Source: SLHU01 sp009929975 (GTDB taxonomy: Bacteria > Bacillota > Clostridia > Saccharofermentanales > UBA5734). From it: DNA of 64,000 bases. Numbering within the stretch: position 1 is the first letter of the stretch; every line of letters starts with the position of its first letter. The notes below the pieces were generated by a model. That model worked only from the letters and a program-made list of their open reading frames with translations, was not told the origin of the DNA and did not search any database. The position numbers and the translations under genes are program-made. Of the stretch, positions 34,289 to 43,536 are shown piece by piece. The stretch is taken from positions 598,847 to 662,846 of the forward strand of contig JAXGZQ010000002.1 in assembly GCA_040776905.1 (NCBI GenBank), read 5' to 3'.

Positions 34289-37050
34289 TCCGTATTCTGC
34301 TGATTCGGATGATCCTCCGGCTGATCCTCCCGCAGATCACTGATTATCTCCTGCGAATCCGCTTCCGGCTCCAGCGGCAGCGTGACCACCGGTGCCGGCC
34401 GGGCCAGTGGCCGGTCGCGGCGTTTTCGTGTATACAGCAGCAGCCCGACTGTGACCAGCAGCGAAACAAGGCTGATCAAAAGACTCCGGATCAGCCACGG
34501 CGGCCGGTACGTCAACTCGATCTGATGGCGGCCGGCCGGCAGCTCAACCATGATCAGACCGTGATCGAGCGCTTCATAATCATGGGCCTCGCCATTCACC
34601 TTCAGTGTCCATCCCTGGTCATAAGGAATTGTCAGCAGCAGCATTCCCTCTTCATCAGCCGTGACCGATCCCCTGATCCGGGTATCCGACCAGTCTTCAA
34701 GCTGCAGTGAACGGCTGCGCAGGGTCTCAATCGCCTGCTCAAAAACCGGCTGGTTCAGACTGGCGGCATAGACCTCAAACCGGCCGCTGGCCGGGGCGTC
34801 GTCCGCGAAGCTGAGATGGAAGACAATTTCGTCATCGGCCTGAACCATCCCCAGGTCGACCAGCGTCGAGCGGCGGGCATTGAAGTCGACCCGGACATCA
34901 TTGATCAAAACATAACCGCGTTCCGGCTGATTCGCCGTGACATCCAGATACAGGTACAGATGCTGTGTCGCGTCATTGCGGATTACCAGGCGGGCGAGCG
35001 AGGATTCACCGGTGTTGGTCCGGGTATACTTGTACACATGTGAGCCGGATGGATCAAGTGTCAGGTTCGTATGAACCTCCTGGTCCTGCCCGAGCAGCGA
35101 GAAAACCGCTTCCGTGCCGGCCAGCGCCGTCATCAGGCGATTCTGCGCGGAAAAGGGATCTGTACTGTAGCTGGTCCACTGGCGCAGTGACGGCTGGCCC
35201 ATATAGCCAAGCGGCAGCGCGTACGGGTTTTGATAGATATCGATATGTTCGGTGCTCAGATCGAGCTGCCACAGATCCATTTCGATCGTCGGTACAGAGC
35301 GCTGAACCAAATAGCGCAGGCCGAAGAGCGAATCGAGCACGATATTGGACCCCTCATACTTATAGCTGTTGATGCCATTGCTGTGATAACCGAGATTCTG
35401 GAACATCTTCACAGGCTTGGTCGGCATGGTCGAAGAAAATATGGAGAGCCCGCGGTAGCCATAGAGATAAGGGTCATTGGTCGTTTTCGGCCCATAGGAC
35501 TCCATCCGGAAAAAATCGTTCGGATTATGCCGGTCGGCCAGTTCAGCGATCTCGCGCCGGATTTGAGCCGGCTCCTCCCCTGCCGCGTAATAGCTGCGCT
35601 GACTGTAATGTTCTTTGGTATCAATCGCGTGAACCGTCAGCAGCGTACTGACCAGCAGTTCCGCCGCTATACTCAGTGTCAGGATCAGGCGCCAGTCCTG
35701 TGCCGACATCCGGCTGACCCGGTCAACGGTCAGGACGGCCGCGTAGATGACAATAAAGATCAGAGAGACATAGAGCGCGGCGATCGGCAGCGGTTCATCA
35801 TTCAGTTTCTGGGCCAGCAGAACCAGGACGGCCAGTGCCGCGGCGATCGCGCCGATCTGCTTGCCGGTGAATTCACGCAGCGAACGCAGCGCCGGATAAC
35901 TGAGGCTGAGGATCAGGAAGATATAGACAAATGAGTTGCGATATGGCAGCTGATTGGGAAAATGAAGCCCATGCCAGATGAAATTGAGGCTGTTGATATT
36001 GAAACTGAGGATCAGGACCAGAATCAGCGCGAAATGAGCCAGTTTACTGCGCAGACTGACGGAACGGCTGAGAAAATAGACCGGAACCAGGAACAGCACC
36101 AGCAGCCCGCTGTACATATTGGGCATCCCGCTGCGGATCGTCGGCGGCATCAGCAGAAAATGCTGTCCGATATAATCAAAAATATCAAAATAATGGGTGA
36201 TTTTATCCGGAAAGGAATCTCCGGCGGCTGAGGTCAGGCGCAGGGAGACATAGGTCGGTACAAGCATAACCGCGGCCAGTCCGCCGGCCAGCAGCGAAAA
36301 ACCGGCGAACCGGCCGATACTGGCAAAAAAACGTCCCGGGTGGCCGGGCTGATGATGATCGGCCAGAACCACCGGAAAATACAGCACGGTGAACAGACAG
36401 ACAAAAAAGGCGATATAGTAGTTGACGGCAATCACCATCGCCAGGCTGGCTGTATACAGCAGCCAGCGGCGGTCGCGGACGAGCTGTACCAGGCCGAGCA
36501 TGACCAGCGGCAGCAGGTACAGGCTGTCCAGCCACATGATATTCCAGGAATAGGCCAGATGATATGACGACAGCGCGTACATCGAGGCAAACGCCACCAT
36601 GGTCAGCGTCTGTTCCCGCCAGACTCCACGCAGGAACTGGTAAAAGAAGGCTCCGGAAAGCCCGACCTTGAGAACAACCAGGGTGAGAACCGCTTCTGTC
36701 AGGCCGGCCGCCGGAAAGAACACCAGGATCAAATTGAGCGGGCTGGCCAGGTAATAGGCGATCAAAGACCAGAAATTAGTGCCCAGGCCACCGCCCCAGG
36801 AATAGAGCAGACTGCCGCCGCTGGTGATTTTCCGGCGCAGCTCAGCCAGAAACGGGGCATACTGATGATAGAGGTCGACCGTCAGCAGACTGCGGTCAGC
36901 GATCGGGAAAATTCCCCGGGTAAAAAATGAAAACAAGAGGATCAGAGCGGGAATCGCGAACGCCATCAGCATGAAGCGCTGCGCTGATACAGTTTGTCTC
37001 AGCCGGGATCGCGGTGGCTGTCCCGGCAGTTCACGTGGCATGTCTGACAT
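34285..37050 (-). CDS. yfhO: YfhO-family membrane protein (putative lipoteichoic/teichoic acid glycosyltransferase)
   Basis: A 921-residue polytopic membrane protein with about 13 hydrophobic helices, a large external C-terminal region and a final helix (LIRSLLISLVSLLVTVGLLLYT). The N-terminal DLYHQYAPFLAELRRKITSGG and SWGGGLGTNFWSLIAYYLASP are hallmark YfhO sequences, the GT-C-like region holding the catalytic Asp. YfhO-type proteins add sugar residues to cell-wall polymers in Gram-positive bacteria. AAGGAGAG lies 4 nt before the ATG at 37050. It seems to stand alone; no partner flippase or lipid-sugar synthase is adjacent. Confidence 0.9.
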   Translation of the reverse strand: MSDMPRELPGQPPRSRLRQTVSAQRFMLMAFAIPALILLFSFFTRGIFPIADRSLLTVDLYHQYAPFLAELRRKITSGGSLLYSWGGGLGTNFWSLIAYYLASPLNLILVFFPAAGLTEAVLTLVVLKVGLSGAFFYQFLRGVWREQTLTMVAFASMYALSSYHLAYSWNIMWLDSLYLLPLVMLGLVQLVRDRRWLLYTASLAMVIAVNYYIAFFVCLFTVLYFPVVLADHHQPGHPGRFFASIGRFAGFSLLAGGLAAVMLVPTYVSLRLTSAAGDSFPDKITHYFDIFDYIGQHFLLMPPTIRSGMPNMYSGLLVLFLVPVYFLSRSVSLRSKLAHFALILVLILSFNINSLNFIWHGLHFPNQLPYRNSFVYIFLILSLSYPALRSLREFTGKQIGAIAAALAVLVLLAQKLNDEPLPIAALYVSLIFIVIYAAVLTVDRVSRMSAQDWRLILTLSIAAELLVSTLLTVHAIDTKEHYSQRSYYAAGEEPAQIRREIAELADRHNPNDFFRMESYGPKTTNDPYLYGYRGLSIFSSTMPTKPVKMFQNLGYHSNGINSYKYEGSNIVLDSLFGLRYLVQRSVPTIEMDLWQLDLSTEHIDIYQNPYALPLGYMGQPSLRQWTSYSTDPFSAQNRLMTALAGTEAVFSLLGQDQEVHTNLTLDPSGSHVYKYTRTNTGESSLARLVIRNDATQHLYLYLDVTANQPERGYVLINDVRVDFNARRSTLVDLGMVQADDEIVFHLSFADDAPASGRFEVYAASLNQPVFEQAIETLRSRSLQLEDWSDTRIRGSVTADEEGMLLLTIPYDQGWTLKVNGEAHDYEALDHGLIMVELPAGRHQIELTYRPPWLIRSLLISLVSLLVTVGLLLYTRKRRDRPLARPAPVVTLPLEPEADSQEIISDLREDQPEDHPNQQNTD

Positions 37051-37158
37051 ACGACTCTCCTTGGTCACTGGCTTATGACGTCAACTGAACCACTGCCTGT
37101 CAGGTCGCGATTCGCTGTCTATTATACGGCATCAGGCCGCTTTTGTTCCACCCGTCCT

Positions 37159-37797
37159 TCACGCTTCCGCCGATAAGGTAAACGGCTCATGCCAGATATA
37201 ATCCAACATTTTCCGCGCCGCGCCCGGACTGTGCATCCAGCTGCGCAGCCAGTTGCGCGGCAGAATGAGCGGCTGTCGATCATGCAGAACAGCCAGAGAC
37301 GCGGATGCCGGTGTGGTGAGAATGACAAAATGCCAGGCAGACGTCGATACTTCATACCGGCTCAGGCCGGCCATATAGAACAGCGGCTGTTCCGGTACGG
37401 TGATTTTATATTTCTGCCGCTTCCCTTGCACCGGCGGTGACTGCTTATCCCATTCAAAGAAAGCCGTCGCCGGCACGAGGACCCGGGCTGTCTGGAATGA
37501 CTGGCGGAACATCGGTTTTTCCGACGCGGTTTCCGACCGGGCATTGATCACCACACGCGTGTTCGCCGGATGCTGAAAGCCCCAGGTCATCAGATCCGGG
37601 CGGATGAGCGGCGACTGATCCGCTGTCTCTTCCACCGTTTCGACACGGAGGACCGGCACCTGATTCGTCGGTCTGATCTCACCGGTCTGAAGGACGGTCT
37701 GCCGCGCCGCGTCACGAAAGCGCTGGCTGATCACATCGAGAATTTTGCGCATCTCAGCGATATCGTCTTCCTGATCGATATAGTAGCGTCCACACAT
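37159..37797 (-). CDS. SOS response-associated protein (YedK/HMCES family)
   Basis: A 212-residue protein that forms a DNA-protein crosslink at abasic sites in single-stranded DNA. The catalytic C2 is the residue after Met in MCGRYYI; further active-site motifs are INARSETASEKPMF, VPATAFFEWDK and VLHDRQPLIL with the conserved His. GGAGG precedes the ATG. It lies 27 nt after lipA and appears to be transcribed with the lip genes. No LexA box is visible upstream, despite the family name. Confidence 0.94.
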   Translation of the reverse strand: MCGRYYIDQEDDIAEMRKILDVISQRFRDAARQTVLQTGEIRPTNQVPVLRVETVEETADQSPLIRPDLMTWGFQHPANTRVVINARSETASEKPMFRQSFQTARVLVPATAFFEWDKQSPPVQGKRQKYKITVPEQPLFYMAGLSRYEVSTSAWHFVILTTPASASLAVLHDRQPLILPRNWLRSWMHSPGAARKMLDYIWHEPFTLSAEA

Positions 37798-37824
37798 CGT
37801 CGGCCTCCTTATCGGTCTGTCGGG

Positions 37825-38757
37825 TCAGGTGTGCCGGGACAGGAGACCGGCCGACACCTGTTCCGCCATATAGGAGCTGCGCACCAGCGGGCCGGCCGCG
37901 ATCGACTTGAATCCCATCGCGAGACCAGCGCTCTTCCACCGGTCGAACTGGTCGGGGTGAATATAGTCCGCCACCGGCAGATGTTGACGGCTTGGAGCGA
38001 GATACTGGCCGATGGTCAGAATATCACAGGCCTGCCCGCGCAGGTCCGCCATCACCTGAAGCACTTCTTCATGGGTCTCACCCAGTCCAACCATCAGTCC
38101 CGATTTGCTGACAATTTCCGGAGCCAGCCGGCGGATGCGGCCGATCAGTTCGAGTGATCGGTCATAATCCGCTTCAGGACGAACCCGGTCATACAGGCGG
38201 CGGACCGTTTCGATATTATGGTTGATGATATCCGGTTGCGCCGCGATGATGGTCTTCAGCGCCGAAAGATCGCCCTGGAAATCAGGAATCAGCACTTCAA
38301 TGACCGGAACAGCCATCGCCGGCTGGCCGGATTCTGATCCCGCACCAACGGCAGCGGACTTGATCGTCCGGATCACCGCGGCGAAATGGGCCGCGCCGCC
38401 ATCGGGCAGATCATCACGGGTGACCGAAGTGATCACGACATGACGCAGGCCCAGGCGGCGGACCGCCTCCGCGACATGCTCCGGTTCCTGCGGATCAAGT
38501 GGCAGCGGATCGCCTTCACTGACCTGACAGAAACGACAGTGGCGGCTGCAGACCGGGCCCATGATGAGAAAAGTCGCGGTCTGGCGGCTGAAGCATTCGC
38601 CGCAGTTCGGGCAGGCCGCTTCCTCACAGACCGTATTCAGGTGCAGGCCACGCAGCAGCCTGCGCATATCATGCAATGCATCAGCGGATCCTGACGGCGC
38701 GCGCAGCCACTCCGGCTTACGCTGCCTGATCGGCTGGTTTGATGTTGACTGATCCAT
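37825..38757 (-). CDS. lipA: Lipoyl synthase
   Basis: A 310-residue radical-SAM enzyme that inserts two sulfur atoms into octanoyl groups on lipoyl domains. The auxiliary cluster motif is CEEAACPNCGEC and the radical-SAM motif is CSRHCRFC, with the third FeS-ligand serine in the C-terminal RSSYMAE. Also diagnostic are ITSVTRDDLPDGGA and NHNIETV. The ATG at 38757 follows GGAGA by about 10 nt. It follows lipB by a short gap (LipB stop at 38774), so the two form an operon. Their presence implies a lipoylated complex (2-oxoacid dehydrogenase or glycine cleavage) elsewhere. Confidence 0.97.
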   Translation of the reverse strand: MDQSTSNQPIRQRKPEWLRAPSGSADALHDMRRLLRGLHLNTVCEEAACPNCGECFSRQTATFLIMGPVCSRHCRFCQVSEGDPLPLDPQEPEHVAEAVRRLGLRHVVITSVTRDDLPDGGAAHFAAVIRTIKSAAVGAGSESGQPAMAVPVIEVLIPDFQGDLSALKTIIAAQPDIINHNIETVRRLYDRVRPEADYDRSLELIGRIRRLAPEIVSKSGLMVGLGETHEEVLQVMADLRGQACDILTIGQYLAPSRQHLPVADYIHPDQFDRWKSAGLAMGFKSIAAGPLVRSSYMAEQVSAGLLSRHT

Positions 38758-38773
38758 CGCTTTATTTCTCCTG

Positions 38774-39502
38774 TCATTCACTGGCCACGTCCGGCTCGAC
38801 GATCGGTTCTAGATTGTCCGGCCGGCGAACCGGCTGGAGCTGTTCGGGGGAATCGAGCCAGACCGCGTCTGCGCCCAGTGCCGCGGCCAGTCGGCCGCCA
38901 AGCTGGCTGACGCTGTCCGGCAGGCTGACCGGACGTCCGCGCAGTTCGCGCAGCGAGGTCACCGGCCGGTCAAGACCGCAAGGGTTGATCCAGTCGAACG
39001 GCGTCAGGTCCGTGTTCAGATTGAGTGCCAGTCCATGCATGGTCACCCCTTGCTTGACAGCTAGTCCGATCGCCATGATTTTGGCCTCATCAACCCAGAC
39101 ACCCGTCAGTTTTCCCTGCCCGCAATAGCTGCGGACACGGTGAACGTCCCATAACCAGGCCATCACCGTCTGTTCCAGTGTTTCAATAAACGTACGGATC
39201 CCGCCCGGGCGAAGATACAGCTTGACAATCGGATAGATGATCAGCTGGCCCGGTCCGTGATAGGTCACATCACCGCCGCGGCCGACTTTATGAATGGAGA
39301 TACCGGCCGCCGCCAGCTCTTCTCCGGATCGATAGACATGGTCCATCTGTCCGCGGGTTCCCAGAGTGATCACCGGAGGATGCTCGAGCATCAGCAGCGT
39401 GTCGTCCACCTGATCCTGCTGGCGCAGTGCCAGCAGCCGCAGCTGCAAGTCCAGCGCCTGATCATATGGCATCATACCGGCTCTGACAATCTGTATCTTC
39501 AA
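38774..39502 (-). CDS. lipB: Octanoyl-[ACP]:protein N-octanoyltransferase
   Basis: A 242-residue enzyme that moves octanoate from acyl carrier protein to lipoyl domains, the step before LipA. Family motifs are EHPPVITLGTRG, VGRGGDVTYHGPGQLIIYP, the Lys in KIMAIGLAVKQGVTMHGLAL and the Cys in WINPCGL; Lys and Cys are the catalytic pair. AGGAGA is upstream. A dyad TTTTCCG-N6-CGGAAAA lies about 90 nt upstream of the start (39592-39612) and may be an operator. Confidence 0.96.
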   Translation of the reverse strand: MKIQIVRAGMMPYDQALDLQLRLLALRQQDQVDDTLLMLEHPPVITLGTRGQMDHVYRSGEELAAAGISIHKVGRGGDVTYHGPGQLIIYPIVKLYLRPGGIRTFIETLEQTVMAWLWDVHRVRSYCGQGKLTGVWVDEAKIMAIGLAVKQGVTMHGLALNLNTDLTPFDWINPCGLDRPVTSLRELRGRPVSLPDSVSQLGGRLAAALGADAVWLDSPEQLQPVRRPDNLEPIVEPDVASE

Positions 39503-39677
39503 ATGGTTCTCCTTGCGATCGGCCGTCCTTCAGCAGAGCCGCGTTCAGCCGGATCATCATGATCCATATCAGTATATCAGATGACATCATTTTTTCCGAT
39601 ATCGCGGAAAAGTAAAAAAACGGTTGTCACAACTCTTATGTTTATGATACAGTCTATGGAGATAAGGCTTTAAACTG

Positions 39678-39803
39678 GTCCTGTGAGGCAAGAAAGTCTG
39701 AACGATAACACGCGCCCCGCGTCTGACGGTGAACCCGGATGAATGTGGCGAGCCTGCCTGTATCTAACAAGCTTTCCGGCCTCCCGAGGTCAGAAAGCTT
39801 TTC
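39678..39803 (+). promoter_or_regulatory. Probable PyrR-type transcription attenuator before the uracil permease gene
   Basis: The leader contains GTCCTGTGAGGC at 39678-39689, close to the PyrR-binding loop consensus (GUCC-N-G-N-GAGGC). A terminator follows at 39769-39803: AAGCTTTC and GAAAGCTT with inner GGCCTC/GAGGTC, then a TTCT tail. It lies 20 nt before the permease start. PyrR bound to UMP would favour termination. A competing antiterminator could not be drawn unambiguously, so the assignment is provisional. Confidence 0.55.
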
Positions 39804-39823
39804 TCATGTACAGGAGGTAAAGC

Positions 39824-41212
39824 ATGGAAGAAAAATCGAATCTGCTCATCGGTATCCGAGAGAAACCAGGACTGGGCCGGGGCATCGTCCTCAGCTTTCA
39901 ACACGTGTTCGCCATGTTCGGCGCAACCGTTCTGGTACCGCTTCTGACGGGACTCCCCGTCAACACCGCACTGCTGGCGTCAGGTATCGGCACCCTGATC
40001 TACATTCTCTGTACCGGTGCCCGTGTCCCGGTTTATCTGGGCAGTTCCTTCGCTTATATCACAGCGATCATCGCCGCTCTGGGCCTTGCTTCAACGGATC
40101 CGAACTTCGCGGATGAAGCCAACTTCGCCGCGGCGGCAACCGGCCTGATGTGCATCGGTGTCGCCTATGTCGTCGTTGCGCTGATCATCCGATTCGCCGG
40201 CAAAGAATGGCTCAAGCGCCTGCTGCCGCCGATCGTCGTCGGACCGATGATCATGGTCATCGGTTTGGGCCTGGCTCCGACCGCCATCAGCATGGCCGGA
40301 CTGGCCCCCGCTGAAGGCTCAATGAGCGCCCAGGCAATCGCGGTTGCCCTGATCGCCCTGCTGGCCACCGCCCTGATCGCGGTCCATGCCCGCGGTTTTT
40401 TCAAGATCGTCCCGATCATCAGCGGCATCGGTATCGGCTACATCGCGGCCATCGTCATCGACCTGATCTTCAACCGCGGCGGCGACACGCTGGTTCTGGC
40501 CAATTTATCCGCCATCGGTCAGGATATCGCCGCCGGCAAGATCTTTGAAGCACCCAAGATCATGCTGCCGTTCGGCAACAATGCCAACGCACCCGCTCCG
40601 TTCGTTTTCTACGGACTGGATTTCAGTGCCGCGCTGGCCATGCTGCCGCTGGCTTTTGTCACCATCGCGGAACATATCGGCGACCACACCGTTCTGGGCA
40701 AGATCTGCGACCGTGACTTCCTGCAGGAACCCGGTCTTGACCGCACCATCCTCGGCGACGGCCTCGCGACCTTCGTCGCCGGCATGATCGGCGGCCCGGC
40801 CAACACAACCTACGGTGAAAACACCGCGGTGGTCGGCCTGACCCGTGTCGGTTCCGTCTATGTGACCGGCGGCGCGGCCGTTGTCGCCCTGCTGCTCGCC
40901 TTCATCAAACCGGTCAAAGATCTGATCGGGTCCATCCCGACCGCGGTCATGGGCGGCATCAGCATCATCCTGTTCGGCTTCATCGCCGCGAATGGTCTGC
41001 GTGTCGTCAGTGAAGCCAATGTCGATTTTGCCAAGACCCGCAATGTCATCATCTGCGCGGTCATGCTGGTACTCGGTCTGGGCGGCGCGGCGTTCCAGAT
41101 CACCGCGCTGACCACCATTTCCGGCATGGCGCTGGCGGCTGTCGCCGGCATCATCCTCAACCTGATCCTGCCGGAAGAAAAAGCCCCGGCGATTGACCAG
41201 ATCAAGAAATAA
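39824..41212 (+). CDS. uraA: Uracil permease (NCS2 nucleobase:cation symporter)
   Basis: A 462-residue membrane symporter with about 14 helices in two inverted repeats. LSFQHVFAMFGATVLVPLLTG and GSSFAYITAI are typical of UraA/PyrP. The conserved substrate-site acidic residue lies in FVTIAEHIGDHTVLG, and the NCS2 signature is GGPANTTYGENTAVVGLT. GGAGGT is 7 nt before the ATG. A PyrR-type attenuator and the close UraA resemblance support uracil over xanthine as substrate. A terminator follows at 41231-41268. Confidence 0.93.
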   Translation: MEEKSNLLIGIREKPGLGRGIVLSFQHVFAMFGATVLVPLLTGLPVNTALLASGIGTLIYILCTGARVPVYLGSSFAYITAIIAALGLASTDPNFADEANFAAAATGLMCIGVAYVVVALIIRFAGKEWLKRLLPPIVVGPMIMVIGLGLAPTAISMAGLAPAEGSMSAQAIAVALIALLATALIAVHARGFFKIVPIISGIGIGYIAAIVIDLIFNRGGDTLVLANLSAIGQDIAAGKIFEAPKIMLPFGNNANAPAPFVFYGLDFSAALAMLPLAFVTIAEHIGDHTVLGKICDRDFLQEPGLDRTILGDGLATFVAGMIGGPANTTYGENTAVVGLTRVGSVYVTGGAAVVALLLAFIKPVKDLIGSIPTAVMGGISIILFGFIAANGLRVVSEANVDFAKTRNVIICAVMLVLGLGGAAFQITALTTISGMALAAVAGIILNLILPEEKAPAIDQIKK

Positions 41213-41230
41213 GTCTGCACGGTTCAACAG

Positions 41231-41268
41231 AAAAGGGAGTGTCGGATGGTACCGATGCTCCCTTTTTT
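41231..41268 (+). terminator. Terminator of the uracil permease unit
   Basis: AAAAGGGAG...CTCCCTTTTTT stem with an inner CGG/CCG step and a T6 tail. The A run on the other side may let it serve the convergent nitroreductase gene too. Confidence 0.88.
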
Positions 41269-41292
41269 ATTACTCCTTTATAACGATCCGTT

Positions 41293-41832
41293 TCAGTCGT
41301 CAGACCCAAGTGGTTCGATCAGATCGATTTTTCCGGGATCGACAGGATGCGGGTCCTTCCCGGCTGCCGGCCAGCCGATCGCGATCGCGATCATGAAATC
41401 ATAACCCCGGGGAAAGCGCAGCCGCTGGCGCAGCCAATCGGCCTTCTCCCCTTTGAAGGCATGCGAAGGCATCCCGAGTATGACGCTGCCGAGACCCAAT
41501 GCCTGTGCGGCCAGCGCGATATTCTCCACCGCGATCCCGCAATCGATTCGACTATATCCGCCCTGGGGATCCGCGGACAGAAATATCACCAGCGGTGCCT
41601 GGTAGAAAATATCATCGAAGCGGCCCAGTTCAGCCGCGACTTCCTGATTGATGATCGTCAGCAGTTTCTCATCCTGGACCACACTGAAATGCCAGGGCTG
41701 TGAATTACGTGCGCTTGGTGCCTGAACGGCAGCGGCCAGAAGCTGGTCCAGCAACTCACGGCTGACCGGTTCGCTTTTATACGAGCGGATGCTGCGTCGT
41801 TCGGCGATCACTTTCAATACGTCTTGATACAT
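41293..41832 (-). CDS. Nitroreductase-family FMN oxidoreductase
   Basis: A 179-residue flavoprotein. The FMN-binding opening RRSIRSYKSEPVSRELLDQL and PSARNSQPWHFSVV are characteristic; the second half has LGSVILGMP and GYDFMIAIAIGWP. Such enzymes reduce nitro compounds, quinones or flavins with NAD(P)H; specific substrate unknown. GGAGG precedes the ATG. Monocistronic. Confidence 0.92.
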   Translation of the reverse strand: MYQDVLKVIAERRSIRSYKSEPVSRELLDQLLAAAVQAPSARNSQPWHFSVVQDEKLLTIINQEVAAELGRFDDIFYQAPLVIFLSADPQGGYSRIDCGIAVENIALAAQALGLGSVILGMPSHAFKGEKADWLRQRLRFPRGYDFMIAIAIGWPAAGKDPHPVDPGKIDLIEPLGSDD

Positions 41833-42087
41833 AGGGTGCCTCCTCGATGCGATGATGGATCCGTCATTGATCTTGAATCCTTTCCTGTTATTGTAGCTTA
41901 AAACAGATCAATCATGTAGATTACCACGCGATCTGTAAATTTCCCTGCCTTTTATAGTCAATCCATTCGTTTTATCGCAAACAATATAAGAGCAGGTCTA
42001 TCTTTTTAGTTATCACAGGATTATTATAGTTACAGGTAGGCCATTTTCCCTGATAAGCCCAAAAGAAAGCTGCAAGGAGATGAATCT

Positions 42088-42492
42088 ATGACAAAACTAA
42101 GCGAAATTGAAGGTATCGGTGCTGTTTATGAAGAAAAACTGAAAGCCGCCGGTATTAAGTCTATTGAGGATCTACTCGAAAAAGGCAGGACAAAAAAAGA
42201 CCGTGTTAATCTGACAGAGATTTCCGGTGTTTCTGACAAGTTGATTCTGGAATGGCTGAACAGAGCCGATCTGGCCCGTGTCAAAGGGATCGGGAGCGAG
42301 TACGCGGATCTGCTGGAAGCCTCAGGTGTTGATACCGTCCCTGAGCTGGCCAGACGTTCACCTCAGAATCTCGTCGAAAAAATGGCCGAAGTCAATGAAG
42401 CAAAAAAACTGGTTCGCCGTCTCCCCGTTCTCAGCCAGGTTGAGAGCTGGGTCGCCCAGGCGAAAGAACTGCCCCGCGCACTGGAATACTGA
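42088..42492 (+). CDS. Helix-hairpin-helix protein (DUF4332-like)
   Basis: A 134-residue protein built of two helix-hairpin-helix units, SEIEGIGAVYEEKLKAAGI and ARVKGIGSEYADLLEASGV, each followed by helical segments. This is the DUF4332 arrangement. HhH motifs suggest nonspecific nucleic-acid binding, but no function is established. AAGGAGAT is 7 nt before the ATG. The 255-bp upstream spacer is AT-rich with no confident promoter. A perfect 30-nt palindrome lies downstream. Confidence 0.8.
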   Translation: MTKLSEIEGIGAVYEEKLKAAGIKSIEDLLEKGRTKKDRVNLTEISGVSDKLILEWLNRADLARVKGIGSEYADLLEASGVDTVPELARRSPQNLVEKMAEVNEAKKLVRRLPVLSQVESWVAQAKELPRALEY

Positions 42493-42616
42493 TCCGACCG
42501 GCAACGTCGAACCTGGTGCCTGACCCGTACTGGCCTGCCGGCCGGGCAGACAGGATCAAACGGCTTTACCCGGCAGTTGATTTACCATCACAGATGACCT
42601 GAATCCCGGTGATATC

Positions 42617-42652
42617 AGAAACTGGCAGCACGTGCTGCCAGTTTCTCTTTGT
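42617..42652 (+). terminator. Terminator-like perfect 30-nt palindrome
   Basis: Two exact 15-nt arms (AGAAACTGGCAGCAC and its complement) at 42617-42646, followed by CTTT. It probably ends the DUF4332 transcript, although the T tract is poor. Confidence 0.65.
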
Positions 42653-42721
42653 ATGCAGCGCCTGCGCCTTGTCTCATTGATCCGAAAAACCAGCCTGTTG
42701 TCTTATTTTTGTTATATACGG

Positions 42722-42750
42722 TTGACTTTGATATTTATAAAAATTATAAT
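42722..42750 (+). promoter_or_regulatory. Peroxiredoxin promoter with PerR-like box on the -10 element
   Basis: TTGACT at 42722-42727, a 17-nt spacer and TATAAT at 42745-42750. TTATAAAAATTATAA at 42735-42749 overlaps the -10 and matches the Per box TTATAATNATTATAA at 13 of 14 specified bases. A bound repressor would occlude the -10. Confidence 0.8.
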
Positions 42751-42787
42751 AAGCATATGCTATAAACATCAACAGGAGGTCATTCAC

Positions 42788-43459
42788 ATGGAAGACAATT
42801 ACACAATGCCGCTGATCGGCGAACAGGCTCCGTCCTTCAAGGCGGTCACCACACAGGGACCGGTCAATTTCCCGGAAGACTACAAGGGCAAATGGGTCAT
42901 CCTCTTCTCGCATCCCGCTGATTTCACCCCGGTCTGTACGACTGAGTTCATGACCTTTGCCAGTATGATGGATGAATTCAAGGCGATGAACACTGAGCTG
43001 GTCGGCCTTTCAGTCGATTCGCTGTATGCTCATATCGCCTGGCTGCGCAGAATCAATGAACTCGAATGGAAAGGCATGAAGAATCTGGAAGTCACCTTCC
43101 CGCTGATCGAGGATATCCGGATGGATGTCGCCAAAAAATATGGCATGATTCAGCCTGGTCAGTCCAATACACAAGCGGTCCGCGCTGTGTTTGTCGTTGA
43201 TCCAGAAGGAAAAATCCGCCTGATTCTCTATTATCCGCTGTCGACCGGCCGTAATTTTGACGAAATCAAACGCGTCATTCAGGCCCTGCAGAAAGCCGAC
43301 AAGGACAATGTCGCGACACCAGCTGACTGGCGCCCCGGTGATGATGTCATCGTTCCGACCGCCGGATCATGCGGTACCGCCAAAGAGCGGATGGAAACCC
43401 AGGATGACGATACCTACTGCCTCGACTGGTTCATGTGCTTTAAGAGAGAAAAGAAATAA
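42788..43459 (+). CDS. Peroxiredoxin (Prx6/AhpC-like, thiol peroxidase)
   Basis: A 223-residue peroxidase that reduces hydrogen and organic peroxides. The peroxidatic cysteine is C50 in HPADFTPVCTTEF. Further cysteines near the C-terminus (GSCGTAKERM, DTYCLDWFMC) could act as resolving cysteines. The C-terminal extension places it with the Prx6-type subfamily common in archaea and anaerobes. GGAGG precedes the ATG at 42788, and the PerR-boxed promoter lies about 40 nt upstream. An ahpF-type reductase is not adjacent, so rubredoxin or thioredoxin would have to reduce it. Confidence 0.94.
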   Translation: MEDNYTMPLIGEQAPSFKAVTTQGPVNFPEDYKGKWVILFSHPADFTPVCTTEFMTFASMMDEFKAMNTELVGLSVDSLYAHIAWLRRINELEWKGMKNLEVTFPLIEDIRMDVAKKYGMIQPGQSNTQAVRAVFVVDPEGKIRLILYYPLSTGRNFDEIKRVIQALQKADKDNVATPADWRPGDDVIVPTAGSCGTAKERMETQDDDTYCLDWFMCFKREKK

Positions 43460-43481
43460 CCCCCCTTCCCTGTACCTAGCG

Positions 43482-43515
43482 AAAAACCGGCCACCTGATC
43501 AGGCGGCCGGTTTTT
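43482..43515. terminator. Bidirectional terminator after peroxiredoxin
   Basis: AAAAACCGGCC and GGCCGGTTTTT pair perfectly around a 12-nt loop; serves the peroxiredoxin and the convergent MBL gene. Confidence 0.92.
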
Positions 43516-43536
43516 CTGTTTAGTCATTTGATTGAT

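Noticed and set aside
37798..37824. LexA box upstream of the HMCES/YedK gene
   Set aside because: The short gap to lipA has only a ribosome binding site; no GAAC-N4-GTTC motif.
40505..41227. Minus-strand open frame opposite the uracil permease
   Set aside because: Shadow of the permease gene; composition rich in Asp, Gly and Arg with no domain.
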